Assembly: GCA_964438995.1 (NCBI GenBank)
Contig: CAYTMQ010000003.1
Location: forward strand, 257,185-321,184
Length of the DNA stretch: 64,000 bases
Reading direction: 5' to 3'
Source: JABMMZ01 sp964438995
GTDB lineage: Bacteria > Bacteroidota > Bacteroidia > NS11-12g > UBA955
Under the pieces are notes generated by a model. The model did not search any database. It was given only the letters and a program-made list of their open reading frames with translations, and was not told the origin of the DNA. Of this stretch, positions 10,118 through 19,622 are shown piece after piece. The position numbers and the translations under genes are program-made. Within the stretch, counting starts at the first letter, position 1. Each line of letters opens with the position of its first letter.

Positions 10118-11515
10118 TTACTCTTTTATCAAACCTTTTTTCTTAAAATAGAAATACAATGGCAACCCTAAACTTAATAGGATGAGTCCTACTATTGCAT
10201 TTCCAGGCGATGAAGAGATAGAATAATACACCAAAAATGCGCTAAAAAGCGTAAACACAATTGGAATTACTGGATACAAAGGCACTTTAAATGGTCGAGG
10301 TGCATCTGGCATCTTCTTTCTCAATACTATCACACCGAAAGCGCCACAGCCGTAAAAAATAAAGGCCACGAATACCAGCATTTCGGTTAACATATCGAAA
10401 CTACCGCTGATGATCAAACAGGCACACCAAAACATTTGATAAATAATAGAACGATGTGGTGTTAAATATTTAGGATGAGTCTTTCCGGCACTTTTAACAA
10501 ACAAACCATCGTTGGCCATGGTGTAATAAATTCTAGGCGCTGTCATCAAAGAATTATTGGTGCTGTTAAACGTGCTAACCAATATCAATATCAAGATGAA
10601 TAAGCCTCCTTGCGACCAGGCATTTTTCATGGCTTCAACTGCTGCTATGGTATTTTCTTTCTCGACTAATTCTTCAAAAAAAGTGACATTTCCCAATTGT
10701 AAAAATGCGGCATTCGACAGCAAATACAAGCTCATTACTATGAAGGTTCCAAGACTTAATGCAATGGGAATATTGCGTTTAGGATTCTTGATTTCACCTC
10801 CTAAAAACCCAACATTGTTCCATCCTTCGAATGCCCAAAATGCTGCCATCATAGCTGCGAAAAAAGATGCCACGTTAAAATCAACACTTCCAGCACTTAC
10901 AGGTGCTTCGACAGGAGTAGTTGGTCCCTTTACAAAAGCAATTATAATGATGGTTACTATTCCAATAACTACTGCACCACCCAATATATTACCTATCCTT
11001 TCGCCGTAATCGATACCAAAATAATTGATGGTAGATAGCAATACCACCAAAGCTATTGCCAAACCCTTTACACCAAAATTATGAAAAGGTTGAAAATGAA
11101 AATCAGAAATACTGAATAGGGTAAAATTTGATAGGCTTTCTGAAAATTGAGGTAAAGGCCAAAGGTTGTTAACCGACTCGGCAAAAACGTATGCAACAGA
11201 AGCCGCTGTAGCAGTTTGTATGACAGAAAAAGAAGCCCAACCAAATAGAAATGCAAACAGTTTGCCGTACATATTTTGAAAATACACATACTGTCCTCCT
11301 GGTTTAGCAATTAAACCAGCCACTTCTGCATTGCTTATAGAACCCATTAGGGTGATCAAACCTGCGGCTGCCCATGCTAGTAAAACATAAGTACCGCTGT
11401 GCAATTCGGCACTCATGACCGATATTTTTTTAAACACTCCACTACCAATCATGGCACTAATAACCACCATGATGGCTGAGAACATTCCCAGTTTTTCTTT
11501 CAGTTGATTAGACAT
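10118..11515 (-). CDS. APC-family amino acid permease
   Basis: A 465-residue, 12-TM transporter. The first helix holds the family signature SAMIGSGVFKKI (unwound TM1 substrate/cation site) and later segments include AFWAFEGWNNVGFLGGEIKNP, the TM6 motif of LAT/SteT-like APC exchangers (compare FAYDGWN). This places it near the L-type/serine-threonine exchanger branch; substrate unknown. I choose the ATG at 11515 because it leaves the usual short cytoplasmic N-terminus (MSNQLKEKLG); an in-frame ATG at 11554 would add 13 residues. The divergent murF-alr promoter is in the gap. Confidence 0.88.
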   Translation of the reverse strand: MSNQLKEKLGMFSAIMVVISAMIGSGVFKKISVMSAELHSGTYVLLAWAAAGLITLMGSISNAEVAGLIAKPGGQYVYFQNMYGKLFAFLFGWASFSVIQTATAASVAYVFAESVNNLWPLPQFSESLSNFTLFSISDFHFQPFHNFGVKGLAIALVVLLSTINYFGIDYGERIGNILGGAVVIGIVTIIIIAFVKGPTTPVEAPVSAGSVDFNVASFFAAMMAAFWAFEGWNNVGFLGGEIKNPKRNIPIALSLGTFIVMSLYLLSNAAFLQLGNVTFFEELVEKENTIAAVEAMKNAWSQGGLFILILILVSTFNSTNNSLMTAPRIYYTMANDGLFVKSAGKTHPKYLTPHRSIIYQMFWCACLIISGSFDMLTEMLVFVAFIFYGCGAFGVIVLRKKMPDAPRPFKVPLYPVIPIVFTLFSAFLVYYSISSSPGNAIVGLILLSLGLPLYFYFKKKGLIKE

Positions 11516-11576
11516 AGAAGCAAGCGAACCTAAACAAAAATCTTGAGAAGACATCAATTACTAATAAAAAACTTTA

Positions 11577-11584
11577 TAAGTTTG
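11577..11584 (+). promoter_or_regulatory. -7 element TAAGTTTG before murF-alr
   Basis: TAAGTTTG ends 9 nt before the TTG start codon, so the transcript would be leaderless or nearly so. No TTG is found at the ideal -33 distance. Confidence 0.5.
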
Positions 11585-11592
11585 CAGTAGAA

Positions 11593-14019
11593 TTGTATAC
11601 CCTAAAAGATATATCACAAGCGATACGTGCTGAACTTCATGGCAATGGTTTATTAAGCGATAATTGGCGTCTTTTGATTGACAGTAGAACGCTCACCCAT
11701 CCTGAAACAAGCATCTTTTTCGCCATACATTCCAAATTCAATGATGGTCATAATTACATCGACGAACTGATTACGAAGGGTGTAAAAACTTTTGTTGTAG
11801 AGCATTCGTATGCTATAAAACACTCTGATGTTAACTTTCTAAAAGTTGATAATGTGATTATGGCACTACAAGAACTGGCTAAATTTCACAGAAATCAGTT
11901 TGATATTCCTGTAATAGGGATTACAGGCAGCAATGGTAAAACCATTGTTAAAGAATGGCTAAATTACTTAATGGGTGAAGACGAAACCATTTGTGCTAGT
12001 CCAAAGAGTTTTAACAGTCAGATTGGTGTGCCTCTTAGTGTTTGGCAATTACAACCCGAACACACTTTGGCCATTTTTGAAGCTGGTATCTCTGCAAAAG
12101 GCGAGATGCAAAACTTAGCCGAAATCATTCAGCCGAGGTATGGCATAATTACACATCTCGGACCAGCGCACAACCAAGGATTCGATACACCTGAAGAAAA
12201 AATTAGAGAAAAATTGCTATTGTTTGAACATTCTGAACTGGTGTTTACCCAATATCAGCCTGCAGTTACAGACAAATTAACTCAGAAAGTCATCTGTTTT
12301 GGATACAATCAACCAAAAGCAGATTTAAACATTATAACGAGGAAGATAGTCAACAAAGTTACCCAAATTACAGGCATTTACAATGAACAGAACATAGCGT
12401 TTAGTATCCCATTTACTGACGAAGCTTCAATAGAGAACTCATGCCTATGTGCATTGGTATGCCTACATTTCGGGCACTTTAATGCTGACAAAATGATGCA
12501 TTTAAGTCCGGTTGGTATGCGATTGGAATTGAAAAAAGGCATCAACAATTGTTTGTTGATCAACGATAGTTACAGCAACGACCTACATGCATTAGGAACA
12601 GCTTTATCATTTTTAGAGCAACAGGCCATACACTCAAAAACAACCGTTATAATATCTGATATTGAAGAAAGCGGATTACCCGCAGAGATACTGTATGTAA
12701 GGGTAAAACAGATGTTGAACGAGAAAAAAGTAAACCGACTAATAGCGATTGGACCAGAATTCAAAAGGAGCTTTAAAGATGCCAATGCTGAGACAGAATT
12801 TTACGATTCTACAGAAGACTTTTTGAAACAATTCAGCGTTACAAATTTTAGGGATGAGAGTATTTTAGTGAAAGGAGCTCGTAAATTCAAATTTGAATTG
12901 ATTGCCAAAAAGCTAGAACAAACTTCGCATGGCACCATATTAGAAATCAATCTGAATGCGGCTTTACACAATTTAAACGCCATCAAATCACATCTAGGCA
13001 AAGACATGAAAATAATGGCCATGGTAAAAGCATTTGCGTATGGAAGCGGGACTTATGAGATGGCCAAATTGATTAGAAACAAAGTAGATTATTTAGCTGT
13101 TGCATATGCAGATGAGGGTGTAGCTTTAAGAAACAATGGCATTCAAACACCAATTATGGTAATGAATCCAGAGTTTGAGACCTTCGATTTCATCGTCAAT
13201 TATCAGTTGGAACCAGTAGTTTTTAGCTTGCATCAACTCAACGAGTTAATAGTATTTCTAAAAAGCAAAGACTTGCAATTACCGGTACATATTGAATTGG
13301 ATACAGGTATGCACAGGTTGGGCTTTGCCGAGTCTGACATAGAAGAATTGAAACAGATAGTTACCAAATGCAAAGAAATTACAATAGCATCAGTGTTTTC
13401 GCATTTGTCGGCAAGCGATGAGCAACAATACGATGAATTTACAAAGCAGCAATTTCAGTTGTTTCACAGCCTTTCAAAACAAATAGAATCGGCGCTTGAC
13501 TATCCAATTTTAAAACACATCAGCAATACTGCTGCAGCATTGCGATTTTCGCAATCAGGACTCGATATGGTGCGTTTGGGCATTGGTTTGTATGGCATAG
13601 ACCCAACTGGCGAATTTAAAAGCTTATTAGAGCCTGTTTTCACACTTAAAACAGTTATATCACAAATCAAAACCATATCAGCCAATGAGAGTGTAGGATA
13701 TTCTCGCAAATCTATTTCTAATCACAGCAGACGCATTGCTGTTATGGCCTTAGGTTATGCCGATGGATTGAACAGAGCTCTTAGCAATGGAGTTGGCGGA
13801 CTATTAATTCGCGGTAAATGGGCACCAATAGCGGGCAATATCTGTATGGACATGTGTATGGTTGATGTAACAGACATTGAGTGCGAGGAAGGTGACGAGG
13901 CGATTGTTTTTGGCCGAGAATTGTCTATTGAACAATTGGCTGAAAAACTCAACACCATACCTTACGAAATTTTAACATCGATTTCTCAAAGGGTAAAGAG
14001 GGTGTATGTGAGTGAGTGA
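11593..14019 (+). CDS. murF-alr: Bifunctional MurF ligase / alanine racemase fusion
   Basis: An 808-residue fusion acting in cytosolic peptidoglycan precursor synthesis. Residues 1-~440 are UDP-MurNAc-tripeptide:D-Ala-D-Ala ligase: Mur ligase N domain with DSRTL, ATP P-loop GITGSNGKT (residues ~116-124), central and C-terminal domains. Residues ~450-808 are a PLP alanine racemase with the Schiff-base lysine at K479 (MAMVKAFAYGSG; most racemases have VKANAYGHG) and the catalytic Tyr in SVGYSRKS. It thus supplies D-Ala and uses D-Ala-D-Ala. This fusion is known in Bacteroidota. The start must be TTG: no ATG precedes the conserved YTLKDISQAI beginning, and the promoter fits. Confidence 0.95.
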   Translation: MYTLKDISQAIRAELHGNGLLSDNWRLLIDSRTLTHPETSIFFAIHSKFNDGHNYIDELITKGVKTFVVEHSYAIKHSDVNFLKVDNVIMALQELAKFHRNQFDIPVIGITGSNGKTIVKEWLNYLMGEDETICASPKSFNSQIGVPLSVWQLQPEHTLAIFEAGISAKGEMQNLAEIIQPRYGIITHLGPAHNQGFDTPEEKIREKLLLFEHSELVFTQYQPAVTDKLTQKVICFGYNQPKADLNIITRKIVNKVTQITGIYNEQNIAFSIPFTDEASIENSCLCALVCLHFGHFNADKMMHLSPVGMRLELKKGINNCLLINDSYSNDLHALGTALSFLEQQAIHSKTTVIISDIEESGLPAEILYVRVKQMLNEKKVNRLIAIGPEFKRSFKDANAETEFYDSTEDFLKQFSVTNFRDESILVKGARKFKFELIAKKLEQTSHGTILEINLNAALHNLNAIKSHLGKDMKIMAMVKAFAYGSGTYEMAKLIRNKVDYLAVAYADEGVALRNNGIQTPIMVMNPEFETFDFIVNYQLEPVVFSLHQLNELIVFLKSKDLQLPVHIELDTGMHRLGFAESDIEELKQIVTKCKEITIASVFSHLSASDEQQYDEFTKQQFQLFHSLSKQIESALDYPILKHISNTAAALRFSQSGLDMVRLGIGLYGIDPTGEFKSLLEPVFTLKTVISQIKTISANESVGYSRKSISNHSRRIAVMALGYADGLNRALSNGVGGLLIRGKWAPIAGNICMDMCMVDVTDIECEEGDEAIVFGRELSIEQLAEKLNTIPYEILTSISQRVKRVYVSE

Positions 14020-14161
14020 GATTGAAAATTACACTTTTATCAAATCAAAACATTTTAATTTATCACTTTAGATTTTACATTTAGAAATCCTGTCGATTTT
14101 TTTTTAGATTTGATAATGTAAAAGCTAATTTGCCTTTAATTTTAAAACATTACTAACCCAA

Positions 14162-14791
14162 ATGGGCAATTATCGAAAATACTTTATTCAATTCATAAAA
14201 GATGATTATCCCAATGATTTTGATCAAATCATTAAGAGAACTGACCATCATTACGCTCAAATTTCGCTTGATACTGCCTTTTCAAAAACGTCAAAAAATC
14301 CAGTTGACAGAAGGCTTGATTTTAGTGCGTACTTTTTAGCTTTAATTGTAACATTGGATGAGAGGGCTGAAACATTTGAAAACATTCGGAATATTTGTCT
14401 TAAAATCACAATTCAATATGTACAGCCCAAAAATGCAATTCACCAATATTTCAAAAGACTTTTACCAAGAATGATTGACACATGGTTAGGGAAAATCCTC
14501 GTTAAGTCATTTCATAAAAGAGTGAGTGTGAATACACATCCAGATGGGTTTATTGCCAACATAATAACAGATAAAAAAGAAACGTATGGATTAGGATATG
14601 GTGTAGACATAATAGAATGTGGGATTTGCAAACTGTTTAAAAAATACAATTACTTAAAATATGCGTCTATACTTTGTGAAGTTGACGAAATAACCTCAGG
14701 TATTGCTGGACTGAAGCTAATAAGAAGTGGCACTATAGCCAATGGCGCCAAAAAGTGCGACTTTAGATTTAAGCTAGAAGAATTGAATTGA
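14162..14791 (+). CDS. ATC hydrolase-like protein (L-2-amino-thiazoline-4-carboxylate hydrolase family)
   Basis: A 209-residue protein with no signal peptide. The C-terminal half fits the ATC-hydrolase family: DIIECGICKLFKKY, then SILCEVDEITSGIAGLKLIRSG and TIANGAKKCDFRF. Characterized members open the thiazoline ring on a route from D,L-ATC to cysteine, but most family members are untested, so the substrate here is unknown. The conserved cysteines (ECGICK, SILCE, KKCDF) are visible. A 142-bp AT-rich gap precedes it with only weak promoter-like sequence. The stop overlaps the open frame of the T9SS remnant that follows. Confidence 0.72.
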   Translation: MGNYRKYFIQFIKDDYPNDFDQIIKRTDHHYAQISLDTAFSKTSKNPVDRRLDFSAYFLALIVTLDERAETFENIRNICLKITIQYVQPKNAIHQYFKRLLPRMIDTWLGKILVKSFHKRVSVNTHPDGFIANIITDKKETYGLGYGVDIIECGICKLFKKYNYLKYASILCEVDEITSGIAGLKLIRSGTIANGAKKCDFRFKLEELN

Positions 14792-15399
14792 CTAAAGTAA
14801 CCAATCCAACCGAGGTTTGTTTTGATAATATTACAATCGGAAACGATATGGAACAGCAAATTGGCATAAGGGCTATTTGGAATAACGAAGCATGTTTTCC
14901 AGTTGACTCTCCATTATTTGTTTATGCGTTACAACAAGAAAATATGGAATCAAGTCCTTCTTATGATGGAAGTGATGTTATTTATATGTTTCCTGCTTTT
15001 GGACCAGCATGTGAAAATTTAGAAATGAGCAGTTCAAATAAAGATTATACTTATAAAAAGTCAATGGATGTTGAACCTGAAATTAGTGATAATAGAAGAA
15101 GCAACAACATTAAATCAACCAATGTCACTTCTGAAATTAATTCTAATATAATTATTTATCCGAATCCTGCTAAAAATCAAACTATTATAACAGTTGACAA
15201 TATTTCCTCTAATTCAAATATCCAATTAGAAATATTTGATATGACAGGCAAAAAAATACATGTAGAATTTTCATACTTAGAGTCAAATGGAATAGCTTCA
15301 TATAAAATAAATACCAGTAATTTAATAGAAGGCATTTATTCAATTAAAATTTCTCAAAACACAAAAACTTCCGTCCACAAACTAATTATTCAAAAATAA
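14788..15399 (+). pseudogene. 5'-truncated T9SS cargo gene remnant (type A sorting domain)
   Basis: The translation ends in a type A T9SS sorting domain: IIIYPNPAKNQTIITV near residue 120, LEIFDMTGKKI, IEGIYSIKI and a final HKLIIQK. Cargo proteins need a Sec signal peptide, yet none exists: the frame opens only at 14773 after stop codons at 14764 and 14770, and the first start codon is TTG at 14788, inside the end of the ATC-hydrolase gene. Residues 20-110 have no recognisable domain. I read it as the 3' end of a larger secreted-protein gene whose 5' part was lost, perhaps when the ATC-hydrolase gene arrived. It could still be translated by coupling, but would not be exported. Confidence 0.6.
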
Positions 15400-15401
15400 T
15401 G

Positions 15402-15409
15402 TATCTTTG
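15402..15409 (+). promoter_or_regulatory. -7 element TATCTTTG directly before a hairpin
   Basis: A perfect TAnnTTTG match located between the remnant's stop and a 15-bp inverted repeat. Transcription starting a few bases later would begin inside the left arm of the repeat. Confidence 0.4.
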
Positions 15410-15443
15410 AAGTACCGTGTTCAAATTGAACACGGTACTTTTT
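15410..15443 (+). terminator. 15-bp perfect hairpin with T tract
   Basis: Arms AAGTACCGTGTTCAA (15410-15424) and TTGAACACGGTACTT (15426-15440) are perfectly complementary with one base between them, followed by T residues. It should terminate transcripts from the ATC-hydrolase/remnant side. It ends only 8 nt before the ATG at 15452. Confidence 0.8.
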
Positions 15444-15451
15444 ATAAAACT

Positions 15452-17182
15452 ATGAAAAGGTATACTTTTCTGCTTCTCTTAACTTTTCTTTTTCTTAGGG
15501 CCAATGCTCAGCCTAAAGAATTGATATTTAATGGTGGGTTTGAAGATGTAAGAAAACCTTTGATTGGAAATACTCTTTACAGACTTCGCTATGATTCATT
15601 TAATAATCGTGTTGCAAACTGGGTGACACCCAACACTGGCACTCCAGATATCTATAGCTTAAATTACAACGATAACAAAGGAGCATTTAAGCTTCCATAT
15701 ATCAATTTATTAAATGCCTTTTTTGATGTAAATGTTTGTTCATTAGATGGCATTGAATATTTAGATACAATTTATCCATTTAAAGGAAACAATATTGTTG
15801 CAATGGGCGTTGACACCTATAATCAACTTCCAAATTCACATTACTTTAAAGAGTATCTTCAAACAAAACTTATTTCTGGAATTAAACCTGGAAAAAAATA
15901 CAAAATTTCTTTTTATTATAAATACTATAAGTACAATGAAAGTAAAATTGATTTTTTAGAATTTTACTTTTCAAAAGATGCAATCAACTACTATGCGACT
16001 TTTCATTGGGACCCCTATATTAACCAACTAGATAAAAAATACTCAGCACAATTGACAATTAATGGGTTGAGTAAAGATTCATTAGTCTGGCGAAAAAAAG
16101 AGGCAATATTTAAATTGAAAGATACTTTTGACTATTTAACCATAGGTATATTTAAGGATGTATATTTCAATTTAATTAAAGATAAAGACAAAAAATACAA
16201 GTGTTTTTCAAATGGCTTTTACATATTTCTTGATGAAATTTCTTTACTAGAAATGCCTTGTATTACTGGTCCGGATAGTGTTTGCTACAATAGCACTGTT
16301 ACACTAAATTCTAATTTAGGAATGCCCTATCAGTGGAGCTTAACTAGAAATGGTATAGATACTTTAAGCAAGGACAGTATTTTTCATTTTAAAGCTGTAA
16401 AAAGTCAGTGGATATATGGTTTTGGAAAATATGGCATGGATAGTATATTTGTTTATGTAACTCCTCCAATTAAAAATGAATTTGAAGCCGATTCTTTGAT
16501 TGTTTGTGCACCAAAGATAATGGAGTTGAATGCAGAACCAAATTCTACTTATGAATATTTATGGAATACGGGTTCAACAGCAAATTCAATAAAGTTACAA
16601 GCTACTGGCAATTATTATGTTAAAGTATCAAATAGCTTTGGATGTAAAGATAGTTTTAGCATTTATATCAATATTGTTCCTTTGCCTAAATTTTATTTAG
16701 ATTCGAAGTTCTACAATTGTTTTTATACCAATTCTACTATAACCATTAAACAATCAGAGGGGTATTATTGTAAGTGGATTCCTAGTATGACTAATAGTTG
16801 TGAATTAACTTTAGATACACCGCAGAAAGTACAACTTCAAATAAAAGATATAAACTTTAACTGTTATAACACTCTGGATATAGAAATAATAGATAGGTGT
16901 GATCCAATAGTATTTATACCAAGTGCATTCAATCCAAAATCTACAATAGATAAAAATAGTGTTTTTTCTCCGAGAGTATCTTACTCAAATAATTATGAAA
17001 TTACCATCTATAATAGCTGGGGTGAAATAGTTTATAAGGGAGACAATGAAACTGCAGAATGGGATGGTACTTATAAAAATGAATTATGCCCACAAGGAAT
17101 ATATTTGTGTATAATAAATTTAAAAAGTGCAACTGATAATACTTCAAAACAATACAAACAGTTGGTGCATTTACTTAGATAA
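15452..17182 (+). CDS. Secreted protein with T9SS type B (gliding-motility-type) sorting domain
   Basis: A 576-residue exported protein. Signal peptide MKRYTFLLLLTFLFLRANAQ; then a beta-rich region beginning LIFNGGFEDVRKP, as in carbohydrate-binding or choice-of-anchor domains of other Bacteroidota surface proteins (residues ~20-275). An Ig/PKD-like part follows (CITGPDSVCYNSTVTL, then YLWNTGSTANSIKLQATGNY), and the C-terminus is a CHU_C/type B sorting domain: FIPSAFNPKSTIDKN, YEITIYNSWGEIVYKG, EWDGTYKNELCPQGIYLC. Type B cargo is moved across the outer membrane and often tied to PorP/SprF-like partners. Ligand unknown. The ATG is chosen for the signal peptide; the TTG at 15407 lies in the promoter/hairpin. 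Confidence 0.83.
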   Translation: MKRYTFLLLLTFLFLRANAQPKELIFNGGFEDVRKPLIGNTLYRLRYDSFNNRVANWVTPNTGTPDIYSLNYNDNKGAFKLPYINLLNAFFDVNVCSLDGIEYLDTIYPFKGNNIVAMGVDTYNQLPNSHYFKEYLQTKLISGIKPGKKYKISFYYKYYKYNESKIDFLEFYFSKDAINYYATFHWDPYINQLDKKYSAQLTINGLSKDSLVWRKKEAIFKLKDTFDYLTIGIFKDVYFNLIKDKDKKYKCFSNGFYIFLDEISLLEMPCITGPDSVCYNSTVTLNSNLGMPYQWSLTRNGIDTLSKDSIFHFKAVKSQWIYGFGKYGMDSIFVYVTPPIKNEFEADSLIVCAPKIMELNAEPNSTYEYLWNTGSTANSIKLQATGNYYVKVSNSFGCKDSFSIYINIVPLPKFYLDSKFYNCFYTNSTITIKQSEGYYCKWIPSMTNSCELTLDTPQKVQLQIKDINFNCYNTLDIEIIDRCDPIVFIPSAFNPKSTIDKNSVFSPRVSYSNNYEITIYNSWGEIVYKGDNETAEWDGTYKNELCPQGIYLCIINLKSATDNTSKQYKQLVHLLR

Positions 17183-17189
17183 ATTTCAA

Positions 17190-19511
17190 TCAATTTACCA
17201 CTTCAAAATTCACACTTTGAGATACCCCATTCTCGTCCATCACCAACAGAATGTGTTTACCAATTCTTGGACTTATCTTCAATTGATGGATGCCTGTTGT
17301 GATGCCAATAAAATCGTTGTCTATATGCCAAAATAATTTCATGTTTTGAGTGCGGTGTGCTACTTCAAAAACAGCACTCCCCTTTTCTCCATTGATTTCA
17401 ATTGGTATATTGATTTTAGTGTTTTGGCGTGGGTACAAAACGTTTAACGACCTATCTTGAACCTTTTCCATGCAATCTTTTCTCACAGGTGGTAATGCTA
17501 CATATTCTGGATGTGCCACTGAATAGTACTTCTCGATACCTGGTGGAATAACAAACCAATTGACTTTTTGAATTTCAAAAGCCGATTCACAATCACAATT
17601 TACTCTTTGTTTACCAGTCTTGTCAGTAAAAATTGGTTTGTGAAAATGACAGGATACTACATCTAAACACGATGAAGGCACTAGTCTTTCAAGCCTAACT
17701 GTACAATTAACAGAAGCCCTCAAACCACTTGTTTGACATATCTCAATTTTGGCCATATCTGATAAGGGTTTGGTGAACCAGGGACTTTTTTCAGGCAACT
17801 GTCTGAAGACATCAAACATAATAGGCGCAGCTGCTTTTACTCCAGTTAAACCTGGTCTGCCTTCGCCATCGGCATTGCCTACCCAAACGCTAACCACATA
17901 ATCTGCTGTAATACCTATAGCCCACGCATCTCTAAAACCAAAACTAGTCCCAGTTTTCCATGCTATTTTCTTTTTTTCATCAAACAACTGCCAATTGCCA
18001 TTTTCATCTGGTCTGTTCAAATTGGTCATGGCTTCAAAAGTTGAATACAAACAGGCTTTGCTAAATTGTTGCTGATGCTTTTTACTTGATGTTTGCTCAT
18101 CCAAACAAATAAACTTATCGTTAATTCCCAACAATTCTTGTCCCATAGTTGTGTAAGCCTTATTTAAATCCCATAGCTTAGCTTCAGCGCCACCAAGTAT
18201 CAAAGACAGTCCGTAATGTGAAGCTGTTTGATTCAAATCACTTAAACCTAACCTTTTTAAATCATTGTAAAATTTTACATTGCCATAATCGCTCAACAAT
18301 CTTACAAATGGAATGTTAAGACTTCTTGATAATGCTTCATCAGCATGGACCAAACCATCATACTGATAATTGAAATTCTTTGGTGCGAATCCATTGAAAT
18401 ACGAAGGCACATCATACAACAAAGCACTTGGTGTAATGATACCGTTCTCTAACGCTTTAGCATATAAAATAGGTTTTAAAATACTACCTGTACTTCTAGG
18501 GGCCATAATACAATCTACTTTTTCTGCATGGCCAGCATCCTTGTCAAGTGTTGCGTTTCCAATGTATGCGATAACTTTTCCAGTTTTGGTTTCGGTAATC
18601 ATCAATGCAGAATTATAAATTTTGTTATCGGCCAGCCAACGCATTCTGTTGCTCAAAATGTCATCCATTTTTAATTGCAAATCTGCTTTGATAGTACTTT
18701 TAATTGTTTGTCCTCTTCTACCTTCTACAATCAATCTCTCTAGAAGATGAGGGGTTATGTTTGGCAGTTTTAAAGGTTTCCCTGGGATTTCTTCTAACAG
18801 TGCTAGCTTGTATGTTGATTGATCGAGAATGTGTCTTTGATATAGTCTCTTTAACAATCTATTTCTTTTAGATAACAAAGCATTAGGGTTTTTTCCAGGA
18901 TAAATCAAACCTGGTGCATTAGGAAGCACCGCCAAAGTTGCAGATTCTGCCCAACTTAATTGGTGTGATGGTCGACCGAAATACCGCCAAGATGCCGCTT
19001 CTAAGCCAACCACATTATTTCCAAATGGTGCATTCGAAACATACATAATGAGTATTTCCTTTTTGCTGAACTTAAGCTCCATTCGCAATGCCATATTAAT
19101 TTCGATGAACTTATTAAAGACATTTCTAGAACGATTGCCTCTCATCAATCTAGCAACCTGCATGGTAATGGTGCTACCACCACTTACTACTCTCTTGTTG
19201 ATTACATTTTGTTTGATGGCTCTGCCAATGCCTCTAGGACTTACACCAAAATGACCATAAAATGATTTGTCTTCAAACTCTAACAAACATTGTTCGAATC
19301 TAAATGGAATACTGTCTGGCGAAGAAAAACGCCATTGTCCATCATTTGCAATTCTTGCTCCAAGCAGTTGGCCATCTTGACTTAATAAAACTGTTGAAGT
19401 GCTATTGATGAATGGTTTTTTAGGCAAACAATTCCAAAACCAAATGAACCACACAAGCCCAGTAATAGCTATGATTTGTTTTGTGCGTTTTTTGATTAAA
19501 GACTTATTCAT
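17190..19511 (-). CDS. pbpC: Penicillin-binding protein 1C
   Basis: A 773-residue bifunctional peptidoglycan synthase. One N-terminal TM helix (IIAITGLVWFIWFWN), a GT51 glycosyltransferase with EDKSFYGHFGV and GGSTITMQVARL, a transpeptidase with the SxxK motif at Ser343 (GSILKP), SRSLN and WKTGTS, and a C-terminal BiPBP_C domain (about the last 90 residues). PBP1C can polymerise glycan; its transpeptidase role is uncertain in known species. The start at 19511 gives a normal short basic N-terminus. In many Gram-negatives pbpC neighbours the alpha-2-macroglobulin gene yfhM; here that partner is the next gene on this strand, separated by a two-component pair on the other strand. Confidence 0.94.
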   Translation of the reverse strand: MNKSLIKKRTKQIIAITGLVWFIWFWNCLPKKPFINSTSTVLLSQDGQLLGARIANDGQWRFSSPDSIPFRFEQCLLEFEDKSFYGHFGVSPRGIGRAIKQNVINKRVVSGGSTITMQVARLMRGNRSRNVFNKFIEINMALRMELKFSKKEILIMYVSNAPFGNNVVGLEAASWRYFGRPSHQLSWAESATLAVLPNAPGLIYPGKNPNALLSKRNRLLKRLYQRHILDQSTYKLALLEEIPGKPLKLPNITPHLLERLIVEGRRGQTIKSTIKADLQLKMDDILSNRMRWLADNKIYNSALMITETKTGKVIAYIGNATLDKDAGHAEKVDCIMAPRSTGSILKPILYAKALENGIITPSALLYDVPSYFNGFAPKNFNYQYDGLVHADEALSRSLNIPFVRLLSDYGNVKFYNDLKRLGLSDLNQTASHYGLSLILGGAEAKLWDLNKAYTTMGQELLGINDKFICLDEQTSSKKHQQQFSKACLYSTFEAMTNLNRPDENGNWQLFDEKKKIAWKTGTSFGFRDAWAIGITADYVVSVWVGNADGEGRPGLTGVKAAAPIMFDVFRQLPEKSPWFTKPLSDMAKIEICQTSGLRASVNCTVRLERLVPSSCLDVVSCHFHKPIFTDKTGKQRVNCDCESAFEIQKVNWFVIPPGIEKYYSVAHPEYVALPPVRKDCMEKVQDRSLNVLYPRQNTKINIPIEINGEKGSAVFEVAHRTQNMKLFWHIDNDFIGITTGIHQLKISPRIGKHILLVMDENGVSQSVNFEVVN

Positions 19512-19599
19512 TCTGATTTTCCAAATCAAAAATTCAACTTTTATATGGATAATCACTCGGACTTTATTATTCGCCGAATTTTTATTCATATTTGCATTG

Positions 19600-19607
19600 T
19601 ATATTTG
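19600..19607 (+). promoter_or_regulatory. -7 element TATATTTG before the sensor kinase
   Basis: Perfect TAnnTTTG, G 16 nt before the chosen TTG start at 19623. No clear -33 element. Confidence 0.5.
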
Positions 19608-19622
19608 ATCATTCGAAAAACA

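Noticed and set aside
10557..11009. 150-codon plus-strand frame inside the permease
   Set aside because: Fully antisense to the permease gene; composition mirrors its hydrophobic codons, no independent signal.
19545..19622. Longer kinase start at ATG 19545
   Set aside because: It precedes the -7 element, and the added residues do not make a sensible signal peptide.
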